From Flaccisagitta enflata (lineage: Eukaryota > Chaetognatha > Sagittoidea > Aphragmophora), in contig OZ231128.1 of NCBI GenBank assembly GCA_965153355.1, positions 26,722,001 through 26,786,000 of the forward strand: a DNA stretch of 64,000 nt, read 5' to 3'. Position 1 is the first letter of the stretch, and every line of letters begins with the position of its first letter. Positions 25,059 to 36,058 of the stretch are shown piece after piece. A program made the translations under genes and the position numbers. The notes beneath the pieces were generated by a model. The model saw only the letters and a program-made list of their open reading frames with translations. It ran no database searches and was not told where the DNA came from.

Positions 25059-25608
25059 GAAGAACAAAAATTGAAAAAAAAGGACAAAATTTGCGATTAA
25101 GACGATTGGGAATACCACATCAGTCGTAAGCCAAGACTAAATGTAGCTTTAAGTATTGCCATTATCGGTCGATAAGTGGTCGATAACTGACTCCATAAAG
25201 AGAGAGAGAGATTGAGTCAATGAGGACATCGATCTTTAAAAGGTATTTAAGGAAATTTGGTTTAAAGGATTTAGTTTGAAGAAATCGAAGACGAAATCTT
25301 CTCGCGCCTCATTCTTTGACGAATTCAAATCGTCGTCTCTAGGACTACTCAGCAGTATTGTACAATGCTAATGATAAATCAGTGGCTGTCGCCAAAATAT
25401 GTGAATTGCTTGTTCTATTTAACGTTTCTATGTTCAATGAATCTATCAGTTATGGGGAAAACGGCATTAAAAGAGGGGAAAATGGCATGAACAAAGACCA
25501 GCTATTGAAAAAGTAAAACTGCATGAACAAAGAACCTGTTCAGTAATGAAATACATGTATATATGAAAGGAAAAACGGTAAAACCCCAAACCTTGTTTTG
25601 TAAGGGAG

Positions 25609-25834
25609 ACAAGGCCGGATACACGGCTACCCCAGTTGCGTGTAGGTGGGCAGGGGCAGTGATGGAGAAGGTCACCAGAGCATTTGGGCAGGAGCGGAAG
25701 GCTCGATAAGCTAAAAAACGCCAAAAAAGTAAAAAGGGGACCTACCAACCAACTGACCAACCAACCGACTGACCGACCAACCAACTGACGGACCAACTAA
25801 GCGGGTTGTAGAGTTGCGTGCACGCGACTAAAAA
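25609..25834 (-). mobile_element. Family A element, complete reference copy
   Basis: ACAAGGCCGGATACACGGCT, accccagttgcgtgtaggtg, ggcagtgatggagaaggtca, catttgggcaggagcgg, gctaaaaaacgccaaaaaag, a gaccaaccaacc microsatellite, agcgggttgtag, then GTTGCG-TGCA-CGCGACTAAAAA. Confidence 0.9.
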
Positions 25835-25924
25835 TGGCATGAACCAAAAACCTATTCATAGCTGGAGGGATAACAAAAAACTCCAAACTCTGTTTAGTCA
25901 AAGGTAAATGGCATAGACCCTATA

Positions 25925-26888
25925 CAGTGCGGCTCAAAAAAAAGTTTTAGGTCTTTTACATGTTATATTGCAGGTATTTATTGATAGATTTTAAAAAAAT
26001 CCATGATAGAATTAAAGAGTTTCAAAAAATGAAGCGTATGCCGCCAAGCACAATTATAACGGTAAAACCGTTTGAAAGTAACAGAAGTTTGAAGTTGATG
26101 TCCCATAAATCTGTTGGGGAAAAAAGCTAACTTTGGCAACAAAAAAAATCAAACTGCTTGTTTGTCAGTGTTTCACATCCAAGCAATAAGAAAAACATAG
26201 CGAAATCCATAACCATTTTGAACCTTTTGACCTTTCAAATGAGACCTTGCTGGATGTCCTAGCTCTATCCGTTTAAAAATGGCGTTAGGATGAAAACAGG
26301 TGGTAAATAATTTAGAAATCTACTATACAATTTTCATGGCTTATCTTTATTCTAACATAAAAGTTAAACGCATTGAGTTAAAAATTTGTTCTTGGCGCCA
26401 TTTTGAAGAAAATTTGAAGCTCTTCAATTTGCTCATGGATAAAGAGTAGCTAAGATAATCTTGAGCTGCATCATTGTCAAAAATGGAAAGATTGGAAAAT
26501 TATGAAATGAGCATTTTTTTCAATCATTGATTTTTTTCTTCAAACCTTTGCAAATAAAGCTACAGTGACCAGCAACATCCTATTTGGAAGACATTTGGCA
26601 GAGCTTTCAAATATCCATGGATTTTTTATGGTTCTGGCCCACAGTTAAGCAGTTTAGTGCTCGCTTTCGATAGACTTTAAGGCATTTAGGTGATGAAACC
26701 TCAAAAACACCCTAGCAACTTGTTTTTTTTTTAAACTGCGCCATTTTTCACTTTCTAGTCAAACTGTGAAGATTCATTCAAGTATTGTAGTCTAAATTAT
26801 AGATGATAAAAAAGATAGTTAAAAGGTTATGTCTATTGCTATAAAATAGGATTTAATACTACCTAAAACTTTTTTTTGAGCCGCACTG
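25925..26888. mobile_element. TA-flanked Tc1/mariner-like MITE (CAGTGCGGCTC ends)
   Basis: 28-bp identical inverted ends beginning CAGTGCGGCTCAAAAAAAAG lie between TA dinucleotides. The CAGTG start and TA duplication are typical of Tc1/mariner. The host minisatellite reads ccctgTAtggtaaggg in uninterrupted units and is split exactly at that TA. 964 bp with no transposase; the inside carries inverted family J copies. Confidence 0.9.
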
Positions 26889-27250
26889 TATGGTAAGGGA
26901 AAAATGGCATGAACCCAGACCCTGTATGGTAGGGACAAAATGGTATGAACCAGGACCCTATATAGTAAGGGAAAAACAACATGAACCATGACCCTGTACG
27001 GTAAAGGAAAAATGGCATGAAAAAAGACCCTGTATAGTGAGGGAAAAATGACATGAACCAAGACCCTATATGCTGAGTGAAAAATGGCATGGACCCTAAC
27101 CCTATGTAATATGAAAAATGGCATAAACCAAAACTTTTTAAGCTGAGGGAAAAACGGCATGAACCAAGATCCTGTATGGTAAGGGGAAAACAGCATGAAC
27201 CAAGACCTTATTAAGTAACCATGTATAGATGAAGGGAAAAATGGCAATAA

Positions 27251-28210
27251 CCATAGCCCCTTTTAAATGTTGGAAGAAAAAAAAAGAAGAAAAAGAAAAA
27301 CCCACAGAGCAGAGTAATAGTGAATCGCTTAACGCAATTTACAAAAACTACTTTCTGTACATCTTGGAATACGAATGTATAATATTCCGTTTATTAGTCC
27401 TTTAAATTGAGACAGCTCTATTGAAAGTCAGTTGAATGATTAGTGTTTCCATTGCGGTTTTATGCGCGAAATTGGTCTCAAAAGCATGACCGTTTTACGC
27501 TACGGGGGAAGCTTTCATAGGTAAAGAAAAATGCTTAATCATGACGGCGAGTGATATGGGCTTCAGGAAGGTCTACTCTTTCACTTCATAGCAAAGCATT
27601 TAAAAAATTCGGTTTCAATTTTTTTTTGAATTAGCAAAATGTTTAACATTTTCTATGTTTTTCCAGATAAGTTAAATGGTTGTAGCCCATTTCAAATTCT
27701 TGTGAAAGAATCGCATTCCTTGCAAAATTTCCGTTCATTTGATAGGTCGCACTGTAAGATTTTATCAAGAAACAAAAAAAGTTCAATTTTTTGTTACATC
27801 ACTTTTGTTTGTTACATTAGCAATGTTTTTGTCAGATGTGGAAAGAAAATTCGACTTTGCTATATTTGAGTAGAACTATATAGTGTGACCTATCAAACGA
27901 TTGGAAATATTATCAGGAATTTGAATCTTTTCTCAAAACTTTTAGATTTTAATGTGAAATGAGTTATGGCAAAAAACATGGTTGTTGAGCTATATTTTGT
28001 TGATCTTAAACAAATTTTGAAGCGCATTTCTTTAAACTCTTATAGAAACAGATAGAGGAAGTCTTTCTGATGACAAAACCAATGGCCATTAAGACCGAGT
28101 ATTTAACACAGCCGGCAGATCTTTTCCCCGTGGCGTGGTTGGGACGTAGTTGCGGTTTATTTGGACATTTTGATAGCGTTGGACATTTGACACTGTTTGT
28201 GCGCTTGGTC
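27251..28210. other. AT-rich stretch with a small inverted repeat
   Basis: ATTTGATAGGTCGCACTGTA (27737) is mirrored by TAGTGTGACCTATCAAACGA (27880). No gene is recognised. Confidence 0.45.
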
Positions 28211-28223
28211 GGCGAGTAGGAAA

Positions 28224-28297
28224 CGGACGGATAGACGGACGGACGGACGGACGGACGGACGGACGGACGGACGGACGGACAGACGGACGGACGGAGG
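28224..28297. repeat. (GGAC)n microsatellite
   Basis: About 17 GGAC units. It is followed at 28365-28420 by a family G-like end (aaaaaggtgcgctcatctgt, gtccgtcggtctgtc). Confidence 0.9.
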
Positions 28298-28486
28298 AAC
28301 GGACCTCTCGCGCAAGATAATGAGGGGATTCGAGAGTGATTCTTAATCCTTACTCACTACCCTTCAAAAAGGTGCGCTCATCTGTGGGTCTGTGCGTCCG
28401 TCGGTCTGTCAAACGCATAACTGATCTTAATATTTCTGATTTCCATGTCGAGTGCCAGATGTTTCTATATTATCTTTTCAGTCGCG

Positions 28487-29353
28487 TTTTTAGATGCGTC
28501 CTCGCATCTCTATAAGAGGGTGTGTCCCTTGGTCGGTCTGTCTGATAGTCTGAATGTCTGAATGTCTGTCCGTCCGTAACGCGAAATTTCAAAATGCGAT
28601 TTTCAAGGTTTTCTCTTCATTTCTCTTCATGTCTCTTCATGTCTCTTATATTTCTTATGTCTCTTTCATCTCTTTCGTCTCTTTTGTCTCTTTTGTCTCC
28701 TGTATGTCTCTTATGTCTCCTATATGTCTCCTATATGTCTCTTGTATCTCTTATATCTCTTATTTCTCTTATGTATCATAGGTATCCTATGTCTCTTATG
28801 TCTCTTATGTCTCTTATGTCTCTTATGTCTGTTATGTCTCTTTTGTCTCTTTTGTCTCCTATATGTCTCCTTTATGTCTCTTATGTCTCCTATATGTCTC
28901 TTATGTCTCATATATCTCTTACGTCTCTTATATCTCTTACATCTCTTATGTCTCTTATATCTCTTAGATCTCTTATGTCTCTCATGTCTCTTCATGTCTC
29001 TATATGTCTCTTTTGTCTCTTCATGTTTCCTCATGTCTCTTCATGTCTCTCCATGTCTCTCCAACTCCCTTCATGTCTCTTTGTGAGGATGAGGCAGGGG
29101 AGGGGTGGGGGAGGCGGGGGGAGGGGTGGGGGAGAGGGGAGGGTGGGTGGGGAGGCGTGGGGGGAGGGGTGGGGAGGGGAGGCGGGGGGGGAGGGGTGGG
29201 GGGAGGGAGGAATCAGTTTATATTTTTGTCTTTATCTCTGTATCTTTATATTTTCATATCATTATATCTTAATATCTTTATATGTTAATAATTTGTATGA
29301 AAATATCTTACATCTAAAGAGGACGCATCTATTGGACATCTCTTGGCCTTGTT
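28487..29353 (+). mobile_element. Family F element with 9-bp TCTCTTATG core
   Basis: TTTTTAG, then hairpin GATGCG-TCCT-CGCATC, tctataagagggtgtgtccc and a ggtcggtctgtctgatagtc microsatellite. A 450-bp array of tctcttatg units and a 130-bp GGGGAG-rich stretch follow. It closes with the arm copy GAGGACGCATCT and GGCCTTGTT. The layout is the same as family A with a different hairpin. Confidence 0.8.
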
Positions 29354-29499
29354 CTTTGATTCGGCATAAATGGGAAGAGAAAAATAAAACATTAGATCAG
29401 CTATCACAAAGCGCAGGCAGAGATATGATATGGAGTATTGGATTACAAGTTAATATTTACACACAGAGTGCCTTTAATGGAGACTGTCATTGCATTAAA

Positions 29500-29536
29500 T
29501 CATTTACTTTTGTTTTTTCTATCAATTTACGTTTAG
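29500..29536 (+). promoter_or_regulatory. Possible splice acceptor just upstream of the HSP70 start codon
   Basis: A T-rich tract (ttttgttttttctatc) followed by TTTAG lies 17 bases before the HSP70 ATG. This looks like a 3' splice site, so the ATG exon may be preceded by a 5'-UTR exon, or by a coding exon that could supply a signal peptide. The bases after the AG read in frame as KNPGT before the methionine. No TATA box or clear heat-shock element was recognised upstream. Inference only. Confidence 0.4.
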
Positions 29537-29553
29537 AAAAAAACCCGGGAACA

Positions 29554-29704
29554 ATGGGATCGCACGTGATCGGAATTGATTTGGGGACGACGTACTCGTG
29601 CGTCGGCGTCTTTCAAAACGGCAAAGTAGAAATCATCCCGAACGATCAAGGGAATCGCATCACGCCATCGATAGTTGCTTTCACCGACCAGGGCCGACTT
29701 ATAG
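29554..29704 (+). CDS. HSP70: HSP70-family chaperone, exon 1 (N-terminal ATPase domain)
   Basis: HSP70 proteins are ATP-driven chaperones that bind unfolded peptides with J-domain and nucleotide-exchange partners. The 50 codons plus one base encode MGSHV and then the phosphate-1 signature [15 protein letters not shown] (DnaK signature 1), followed by [14 protein letters not shown] and RLIG. The ATG has a good context (A at -3, G at +4). The exon ends CTTATAG before GTGGGA, a phase-1 donor; joined to exon 2 the reading becomes LIGEAAKNQ, exactly as expected for the family. There is no signal peptide or transit peptide in this exon, which suggests a cytosolic protein. However, NRITPS and GEAAKNQ also occur in ER BiP proteins, and an apparent splice acceptor just upstream leaves room for an upstream coding exon. 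The family is certain; the paralogue is not. Confidence 0.93.
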
Positions 29705-29829
29705 GTGGGAAAAATCACATTAAATAAAATCAATTAATGCATATAATTTGGGTTTGCGAGGGGGATTAATAAAGCCGGGTTAATTGGCTTTTTTCAAAAC
29801 AAACTTTTAAAAAAATCCAACCATGCTTC

Positions 29830-30310
29830 TCCATGCTTTCACATATGGGGAAATTTTTCCTCCTTCTCCCTCTTTTGCTTAACTCCCCCCCCCCCCCCAC
29901 CTTGAGATCTAAATCCCAGCCTGGAGACCCAAATTTCAGCTTCAATGTCCATGTTCTAGTTCCAAGGCCCAAATCCCAACCTCACGACACAAATCCCATT
30001 CTGGAGGCCTAAATCCCACCCTCAAGGCCCAAATTCCACCCTGAAAGTCTAAATCCCTGCACAAAATCTAGCCCTGAGGCCTAAATTCTAGCCAAAGGCT
30101 CAAATCCAAAATGTTAGGCCCAAATCCAAAATGTTGGGCCCAAATCCAAAATGTTGGGCCCAAATCCAAAATATTAGGCCCAAATTCCAGCCTGAAAGTC
30201 AAAATCCCTGCCTCCTGCACAAAATCTAGCCCTGAGGCCCACATTCAACCCAAAGGCCCAAATCCAAAATGTTATAGTACGATGGGAGCAAAGACGACTT
30301 AGACTGGAGT
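29830..30310. repeat. Family B element, degenerate
   Basis: Left arm ccatgctttcacatatgggg and a long C run, then 20-bp units (ggcccaaatccaaaatgttg occurs several times). The right arm is not recognisable. Confidence 0.6.
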
Positions 30311-30344
30311 AAAGATTTTAGGTATTATAATTTCATTTGATTTA

Positions 30345-31020
30345 TAAAAAAGATATAGATCTATGTTAATTAAAGGCTGCTTTATTGCTTGAATATGTTA
30401 GCTTTTCTCATTCTTCAACTTGTGACTTGACTTCATCAGGACCTCATTTTTCAACATTTTAACCTAGCCCATCAAATCGGGCTGAAAATTTTATATGATT
30501 TAGAAAAAAAATCAGCTCAATCGGACTATTTTTACAGGTTTTACAGCTATTTTTCAAAAAGAACAATTATGTAAATCAATATCTAGGCAAAACTTAAAAC
30601 TGACATAAAACCTGTAAAAATGGTTCTATTGAGCTGAATTTTTTTCTAAATTGGTTGAATTTTGGTTTGAAAGTAACAATCATTGCCTTGGCTACTTTAG
30701 GTAAGCAGTTTGCTTTTGGGTTAGATTGAGAAGGAATATTTTTCAGATTGTTTTATGGAAAACTAGGAGTGGTGCGCATATTAACTAGTCAGTGAGGGTT
30801 CACAAGACCCTCTTCCATTTATTTCAGTTTAAGTATGGTGAGGGATATTGTTCTACTTTTCATAAAATTTTCTGCTCAATCTGATGAGGTTAGAACATTG
30901 AAAAATGAAGTCCTGATGAAGTCAAGTCGCAAGTTGAAAAATGAGAGAAGCCAATATATTCAAGCAATAGAGCAATCTTTAATTAGTATAAATCTCAATT
31001 TTTTTACACATCAAATGAAA
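30345..31020. repeat. Foldback of about 650 bp with a family E copy inside
   Basis: ttattgcttgaatatgttag, cttgacttcatcaggacc and tttttcaac on the left are mirrored at 30895-30990 on the right. A second, inner pair (tcagctcaatcgg against ttctattgagctga) also folds. Family E lies at 30743-30835. Confidence 0.65.
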
Positions 31021-31059
31021 TTAAGATACTTAAAATCTATCCTCCAGTCTAGGTCGTCA

Positions 31060-31219
31060 TTGCTCACATTGCACTGTAGGAGGAGAAATTCCCGCATATG
31101 TGAAAGCATAGGTCATTGATCCCTTTGGGGGCCGCTGCCCTGCTCCCACCCTCAACTTCAATCACACTCTACCTAGGCAGGGAACGGGTACCGCTGATTA
31201 CCTAACGCTTTCGCGACTA
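31060..31219 (-). mobile_element. Family B element, right arm only
   Basis: gtgaaagcataggtcattga, cctttgggggccgctgccct, gcagggaacgggtaccgctg and TAACGCTTTCGCGACTA. Confidence 0.8.
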
Positions 31220-31230
31220 TTTCTTCATGA

Positions 31231-31315
31231 ACAAGGCCGCATGCATGGCTACCCCAGTTGCGTGCGGATGGGTAGGGGCTGTACTTGAAGACTCTAGATC
31301 ATTTGAGCAGGAGAT
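31231..31315 (-). mobile_element. Family A element, partial
   Basis: ACAAGGCCGCATGCATGGCT, accccagttgcgtgcggatg, catttgagcaggag. Confidence 0.75.
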
Positions 31316-31945
31316 CAAACACTGCAAAAACATGAAACTAACATCTGTACACTTATTATTGTCAAAAGATCAAACAACTGTCAAATCTAAGCAGACATAT
31401 TTAGCCATATGCAGATTTTTCCATCAGTTAGATCTTGAAAAAATCTTCATTTTTCTCATGAATTTCACCTCAATTGCATTCTACAAAATCAAATAAGATC
31501 AAAAACAGTAAAAACATTCCCCATGCAAATCATGGCAAAATTACCAGAAAAACCTTATCAACTTCAGTTGTTCACCAAATCTACATAAAGATAGATAATC
31601 AGATGCAAATTTCACGACTAAACAGCTTTTGAAAAGTTCTTTAATTTGCCCACCAATTTCAATTGATTTTGTGCAAGTGGATGCTTTCAAAATTCAAACC
31701 AAAGTTATGGTAAAATTTGTACCTAGCTATAGTTTGTTAATTGTCAAGATGTGATAAAGTTTAAACAAGCATTCCAATTGGTACAAAGTACAAAAAACAA
31801 TGTGGAATACATCGAGAAATACTCATCAAATATATAACATCAGAGAGTTGCATCGTTCCTAACCAGTAGTAGCGAGGTATGTATATTTGTAGCACTACCT
31901 TGACAATAATTAGTGTACAGGTGTTATTCATCCAAGGCTCGCACA

Positions 31946-32442
31946 TGGTCAGCGGTACCCGATGCCCTTCTTGGAGTGATCAAGTGAGGCAGTGGAGTGA
32001 AAGCAGGGCAGCGGCCCCAAGGGGCCGATGTCCTGTGGGACCCAGGGGTAAATTTTGAGATGTCCTGAGACAGAGTTGAAGTCGGGATGGCAGAATTGAG
32101 TCCAAAAGGGCAAATTTGAGGTTAGGGGGCAGGCTTGAGGCCTAGAGGTCAAATTTGAGGCCTGAAGAGTTGAATTGAGGCCTGGAGGGCGGATTTGAGG
32201 TCTGAAAGGCTGATTTGAGGTCTTGAGAGCAAATATGAAGTCTGGAGATTTGAGCTCTTGAGGGCTGAATTGAGGGCTAATTTGAGGTCCAAAATCAGGC
32301 CTGAGACTGCAGACTTGAGGCTCAGATGGCCAAGGGGGGGACAGACGGACGGAAGGACAGAAGGTCGGAAGGATGGACGGACGTCTCAAAATTCCCCCCT
32401 GTGTCCTACAGGACATCGGCCCTTTAGGGTCGCTGCCCAAAA
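31946..32442 (+). mobile_element. Family B element (tcctgtgggaccc subtype) in duplication copy 1
   Basis: ggtcagcggtacccgatgcc, gcagggcagcggccccaagg, minisatellite of gatttgaggtctggagggc type, a GGAC/GGAA microsatellite, tgtcctacaggacatcggcc, end CGCTGCCCAAAA. Confidence 0.85.
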
Positions 32443-32630
32443 TCAACAAGGGGGCAGACCGCAAGTAAATTGTAGCCGATTCAGGTTCAAAAATATATGG
32501 GCAATATGTACCAATAAATTCATGAAAAATTTTTTCGTATATCTTTTATGATTCCAATGAAAATCACAAAGAAAGTGGATTGTTTTGCTATAAATGTATG
32601 GGTAACTATTGCCAAAAAATTTATGATCAC

Positions 32631-33114
32631 TTTTGGGCAGTGGCCCCGAAGGGGTCGATGACCTATGCTTTCATACAGGGGAATTTTCTCCTTCTCCTTC
32701 TTTGTCCCCCCCCAACCTTCAAGCCCACGTCTCAGCCTCAAGGCCCATATCCCAGCCTGGAGGCCCCAATCCCAGTCTTGAGGCCCAAATCCTAACCTCT
32801 AGGCCCAAATCCCATCTTAAGGCCAAAATCCCATCTTCTAGGCCCAAATCCCAGCCTCAAGGGATTTGGGCGTCAAGACTGGGATTTGGGGCTCCAGGCT
32901 GGGATATGGGCTTTGAGGCTGAGATATGGGCCTGGAAGTTGGGGGAGGGGGGAATGAGGAGGAGAAGAAGAAGGAGAAGGAGAAAATTCCCCTGTATGAA
33001 CGCATAGGTCATCAACCACTTTGGGGCCGCTGCCCTGCTCCAACACTCAACTACAATCATGACCTACCAAATCAGGGCACGGGTACCGCTGACCACCTAA
33101 CGCTTTTGTGACTA
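32631..33114 (-). mobile_element. Family B element in duplication copy 1
   Basis: Tip TTTTGGGCAGTGGCC, gtcgatgacctatgctttca, minisatellite with an orientation switch at 32868, gcataggtcatcaaccactt, ggccgctgccctgctcc and the long end to CGCTTTTGTGACTA. Confidence 0.88.
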
Positions 33115-33135
33115 TTGCCAAGATATAGAGCAATA

Positions 33136-33168
33136 ACAAGGCCAGATACACGGCTACCCCAGTCGCGT
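33136..33168 (-). mobile_element. Family A fragment at the duplication junction
   Basis: ACAAGGCCAGATACACGGCT, accccagtcgcgt; it then switches straight into duplication copy 2. Confidence 0.85.
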
Positions 33169-33739
33169 CAATTGTCAAATCTAAGCAGACATATTTAGCC
33201 ATATGCAAATTTTTCCATCAGTTAGATCTTGAAAAAATCTTCATTTTTCTCATGAATTTCACCTCAATTGCATTCTACAAAATCAAATAATATCAAAAAC
33301 AGTAAAAACATTCCCCATGCAAATCATGGCAAAATTATCAGAAAAACCTTATCAACTTCAGTTGTTCACGAAATCTACATAAAGATAGATAATCAGATGC
33401 AAATTTCACGACTAAACAGCTTTTGAAAAGTTCTTTAATTTGCCCACCAATTTCAATTGATTTTGTGCAAGTGAATGCTTTCAAAATTCAAACCAAAGTT
33501 ATGGAAAAATTTGGACCTTGCTATAGTTTGTTAATTGTCAAGATGTGATAAAGTTTAAACAAGCATCCCAATTGGTACAAAGTACAAAAAACAATGTGGA
33601 ATACATCGAGAAATACTCATCAAATATATAACATCAGAGAGTTGCATCGTTCCTAACCAGTAGTAGCGAGGTATGTATATTTGTAGCACTACCTTGACAA
33701 TAATTAGTGTACAGGTGTTATTCATCCAAGGCTCGCACA

Positions 33740-34232
33740 TGGTCAGCGGTACCCGATGCCCTTCTTGGAGTGATCAAGTGAGGCAGTGGAGTGAAAGCAG
33801 GGCAGCGGCCCCAAGGGGCCGATGTCCTGTGGGACCCAGGGGTAAATTTTGAGATGAGGCAGAGTTGAAGTCGGGATGGCAGAATTGAGTCCAAAAGAGC
33901 AGATTTGAGGTTAGGGGGCAGGCTTGAGGCCTAGAGGTCAAATTTGAGGCCTGAAGAGTTGAATTGAGGCCTGGAGGGCGGATTTGAGGTCTGGAGGGCT
34001 GATTTGAGGTCTTGAGAGCAAATATGAAGTCTGGAGATTTAAGCTCTTGAGGGCTGAATTGAGGGCTAATTTGAGGTCCAAAATCAGGCCTGAGACTGCA
34101 GACTTGAGGCTCAGATGGCCAAGGGGGGGATGGACGGACGGAAGGACAGAAGGACGGAAGGATGGACGGATGTCTCAAAATTCCCCCTTGTGTCCTACAG
34201 GACATCGGCCCTTTAGGGTCGCTGCCCAGAAT
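33740..34232 (+). mobile_element. Family B element in duplication copy 2
   Basis: Near-identical to 31946-32442, with a small deletion near the start (tttgagatgaggcag). Confidence 0.85.
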
Positions 34233-34279
34233 CAACAAGGGGGCAGACCGCAAGTAAATTGTAGCCGATTCAGGTTCAA

Positions 34280-35918
34280 CAAGGCTAACACATATAAGTT
34301 GCGTGCGAGACTTATTTATGTAATCGCCTATTTGTATAAGTACGTTATTTCCTGTAATGACAATAATGACTATAACTACCTATTGACCTTTAATTGCCTA
34401 TAATGACCTATAATTACCTAAAATTACCCATAATTAAATAATGACCTATAAGTACCTATAAAGACCTATGATTACCAATAATTACAAATGGACCAATAAT
34501 TACTTATAATGATGTATGATTACCCATAATTACCTATAATAACATAATGACCTATAATTACCCATAATCACCTATGATTACCTATAATTACCTATAATTA
34601 CCTACAATCACCCATAATTGAGTGCTGACCTATGAGTACCTATAAAGACCTATGATCACCTATAATTACATATAGACAAATAATTACCTATAATGACCTA
34701 TTTTTACCCTTAATCACCCATAACTACCTATGATAACATAATGACCTATAATTACCTATAATTACCTACGATTACCTATAATTACCTATAATTGCATAAT
34801 GACCTATAATTATCTATAATGACCTATGATTTTCTATAACTACCTTTAATTACATAATGACCTATAAATACCTTTAATGACCTTTGATTACCTATAATAA
34901 CCCATAATTTCATAATGACCTATAATTACTTAAAATTACCTTTAATGACCTATAATTACCTATAATTACAAAATGACCTAAAATTACTTATAATGATCTA
35001 TAATAACCTTTACCTATAATTATCGATAATTACATAATGACCTATAATTACCAATAATGACCTATAATTGCATAATGACCTACAATGACCTATAATTACC
35101 TATGATTATATAATGACCTATAATTATCTGTAAATACCTATAATTACCTATAATGACCTATAATTACTTATATTTACCTATGATTATATACTGACCTATA
35201 ATTACCAATAATGACCTACAATTGCATAATAACCTATAATTACCCTTAAAGACCTACAATTACCTATAATTGAAAAGTGACCTATAACAACCTATAACGA
35301 CCTATGATTACCTATAATGACCTATGATTACCTATAATTGCATAATGACCTATAATGACCTATGATTACCTATGATTACCCAAAATTACATAATAACCTA
35401 TAATTACCTATAATTATGTAAATAAAAAGTGCAATGACTATACTACACGCATTTGAAAAATGAAATGATATAAAATGACTTAAATTTACTTAAATTGACT
35501 TATACTGACTTATACTGACTTAAATTGACTTAAATAAACTAAAATTCAAAAATGGCATAAAATGACTTAAAATGACTTAAATTGCCTTTAATTGACTTAT
35601 ACTAAGTTAAACTGACTTAAATTGACTTAAATTTACTTAAAATGACTAAAAATGACCTAGATTGACTTAAATTGACTAAAATTAATAATGACTCAAATGA
35701 CTTAATTTGACTTTAAGTGACTTAAAATGACTTAAAATGACTTAAAATGATCTAATTTGACTCAAAATCACTTAATTGACTTAAAATGACTTGATAGGAA
35801 TAAAACAAATAAAAAAAGTAAAATGGGGACCGACCGACCAACCAACCGACCAACCAACCGACAGACCAACTGACCGACGGATGGACAAAGCGGGGTATAG
35901 AGTCGCGTGCATGCGACT
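34280..35918 (-). mobile_element. Family A element of 1.64 kb with two internal satellites, empty site known
   Basis: CAAGGCTAACACATATAAGT, arm gttgcgtgcgagac, about 1.05 kb of cctataattac/cctataatgac units, about 0.33 kb of aatgacttaa units, a gaccgaccaaccaaccgacc microsatellite, then GTCGCG-TGCA-TGCGACTAA. Copy 1 of the duplication has ggttcAAAAATA at this point, so the element entered an A run with at most AA duplicated. Confidence 0.92.
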
Positions 35919-36058
35919 AAAAATAAATGGGAAATATGTACCAATAAATTCATGAGAAATGAATTCCAATGAGAAATGATTCCAATGAAAATCACAAAGA
36001 AAGTGGATTGTTTTGCCATAAATGTATGGGTAACTATTGCCAAAAAATTTATGATCAC

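Larger units (their letters stand above)
25430..27250. repeat. 36-bp minisatellite interrupted by two mobile elements
   Basis: Units of the form ggtaagggaaaaatggcatg, aaccaagaccctgta. Recognisable units lie at 25450-25540, 25835-25922 and 26889-27250; a family A copy (25609-25834) and a MITE (25925-26888) sit between them. Confidence 0.8.
31384..33168. repeat. Tandem duplication of about 1.8 kb, copy 1
   Basis: From gtcaaatctaagcagacata to accccagtcgcgt. It is repeated with few differences at 33173-36598, where a 1.64-kb element interrupts it. Each copy contains two family B elements. Confidence 0.92.

Noticed and set aside
28594-29553. Reading the HSP70 frame upstream to 28594 as a long N-terminal extension
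   Set aside because: The upstream part is the TCTCTTATG array and GGGGAG block of family F; the ATG at 29554 has good context and matches the usual HSP70 start.
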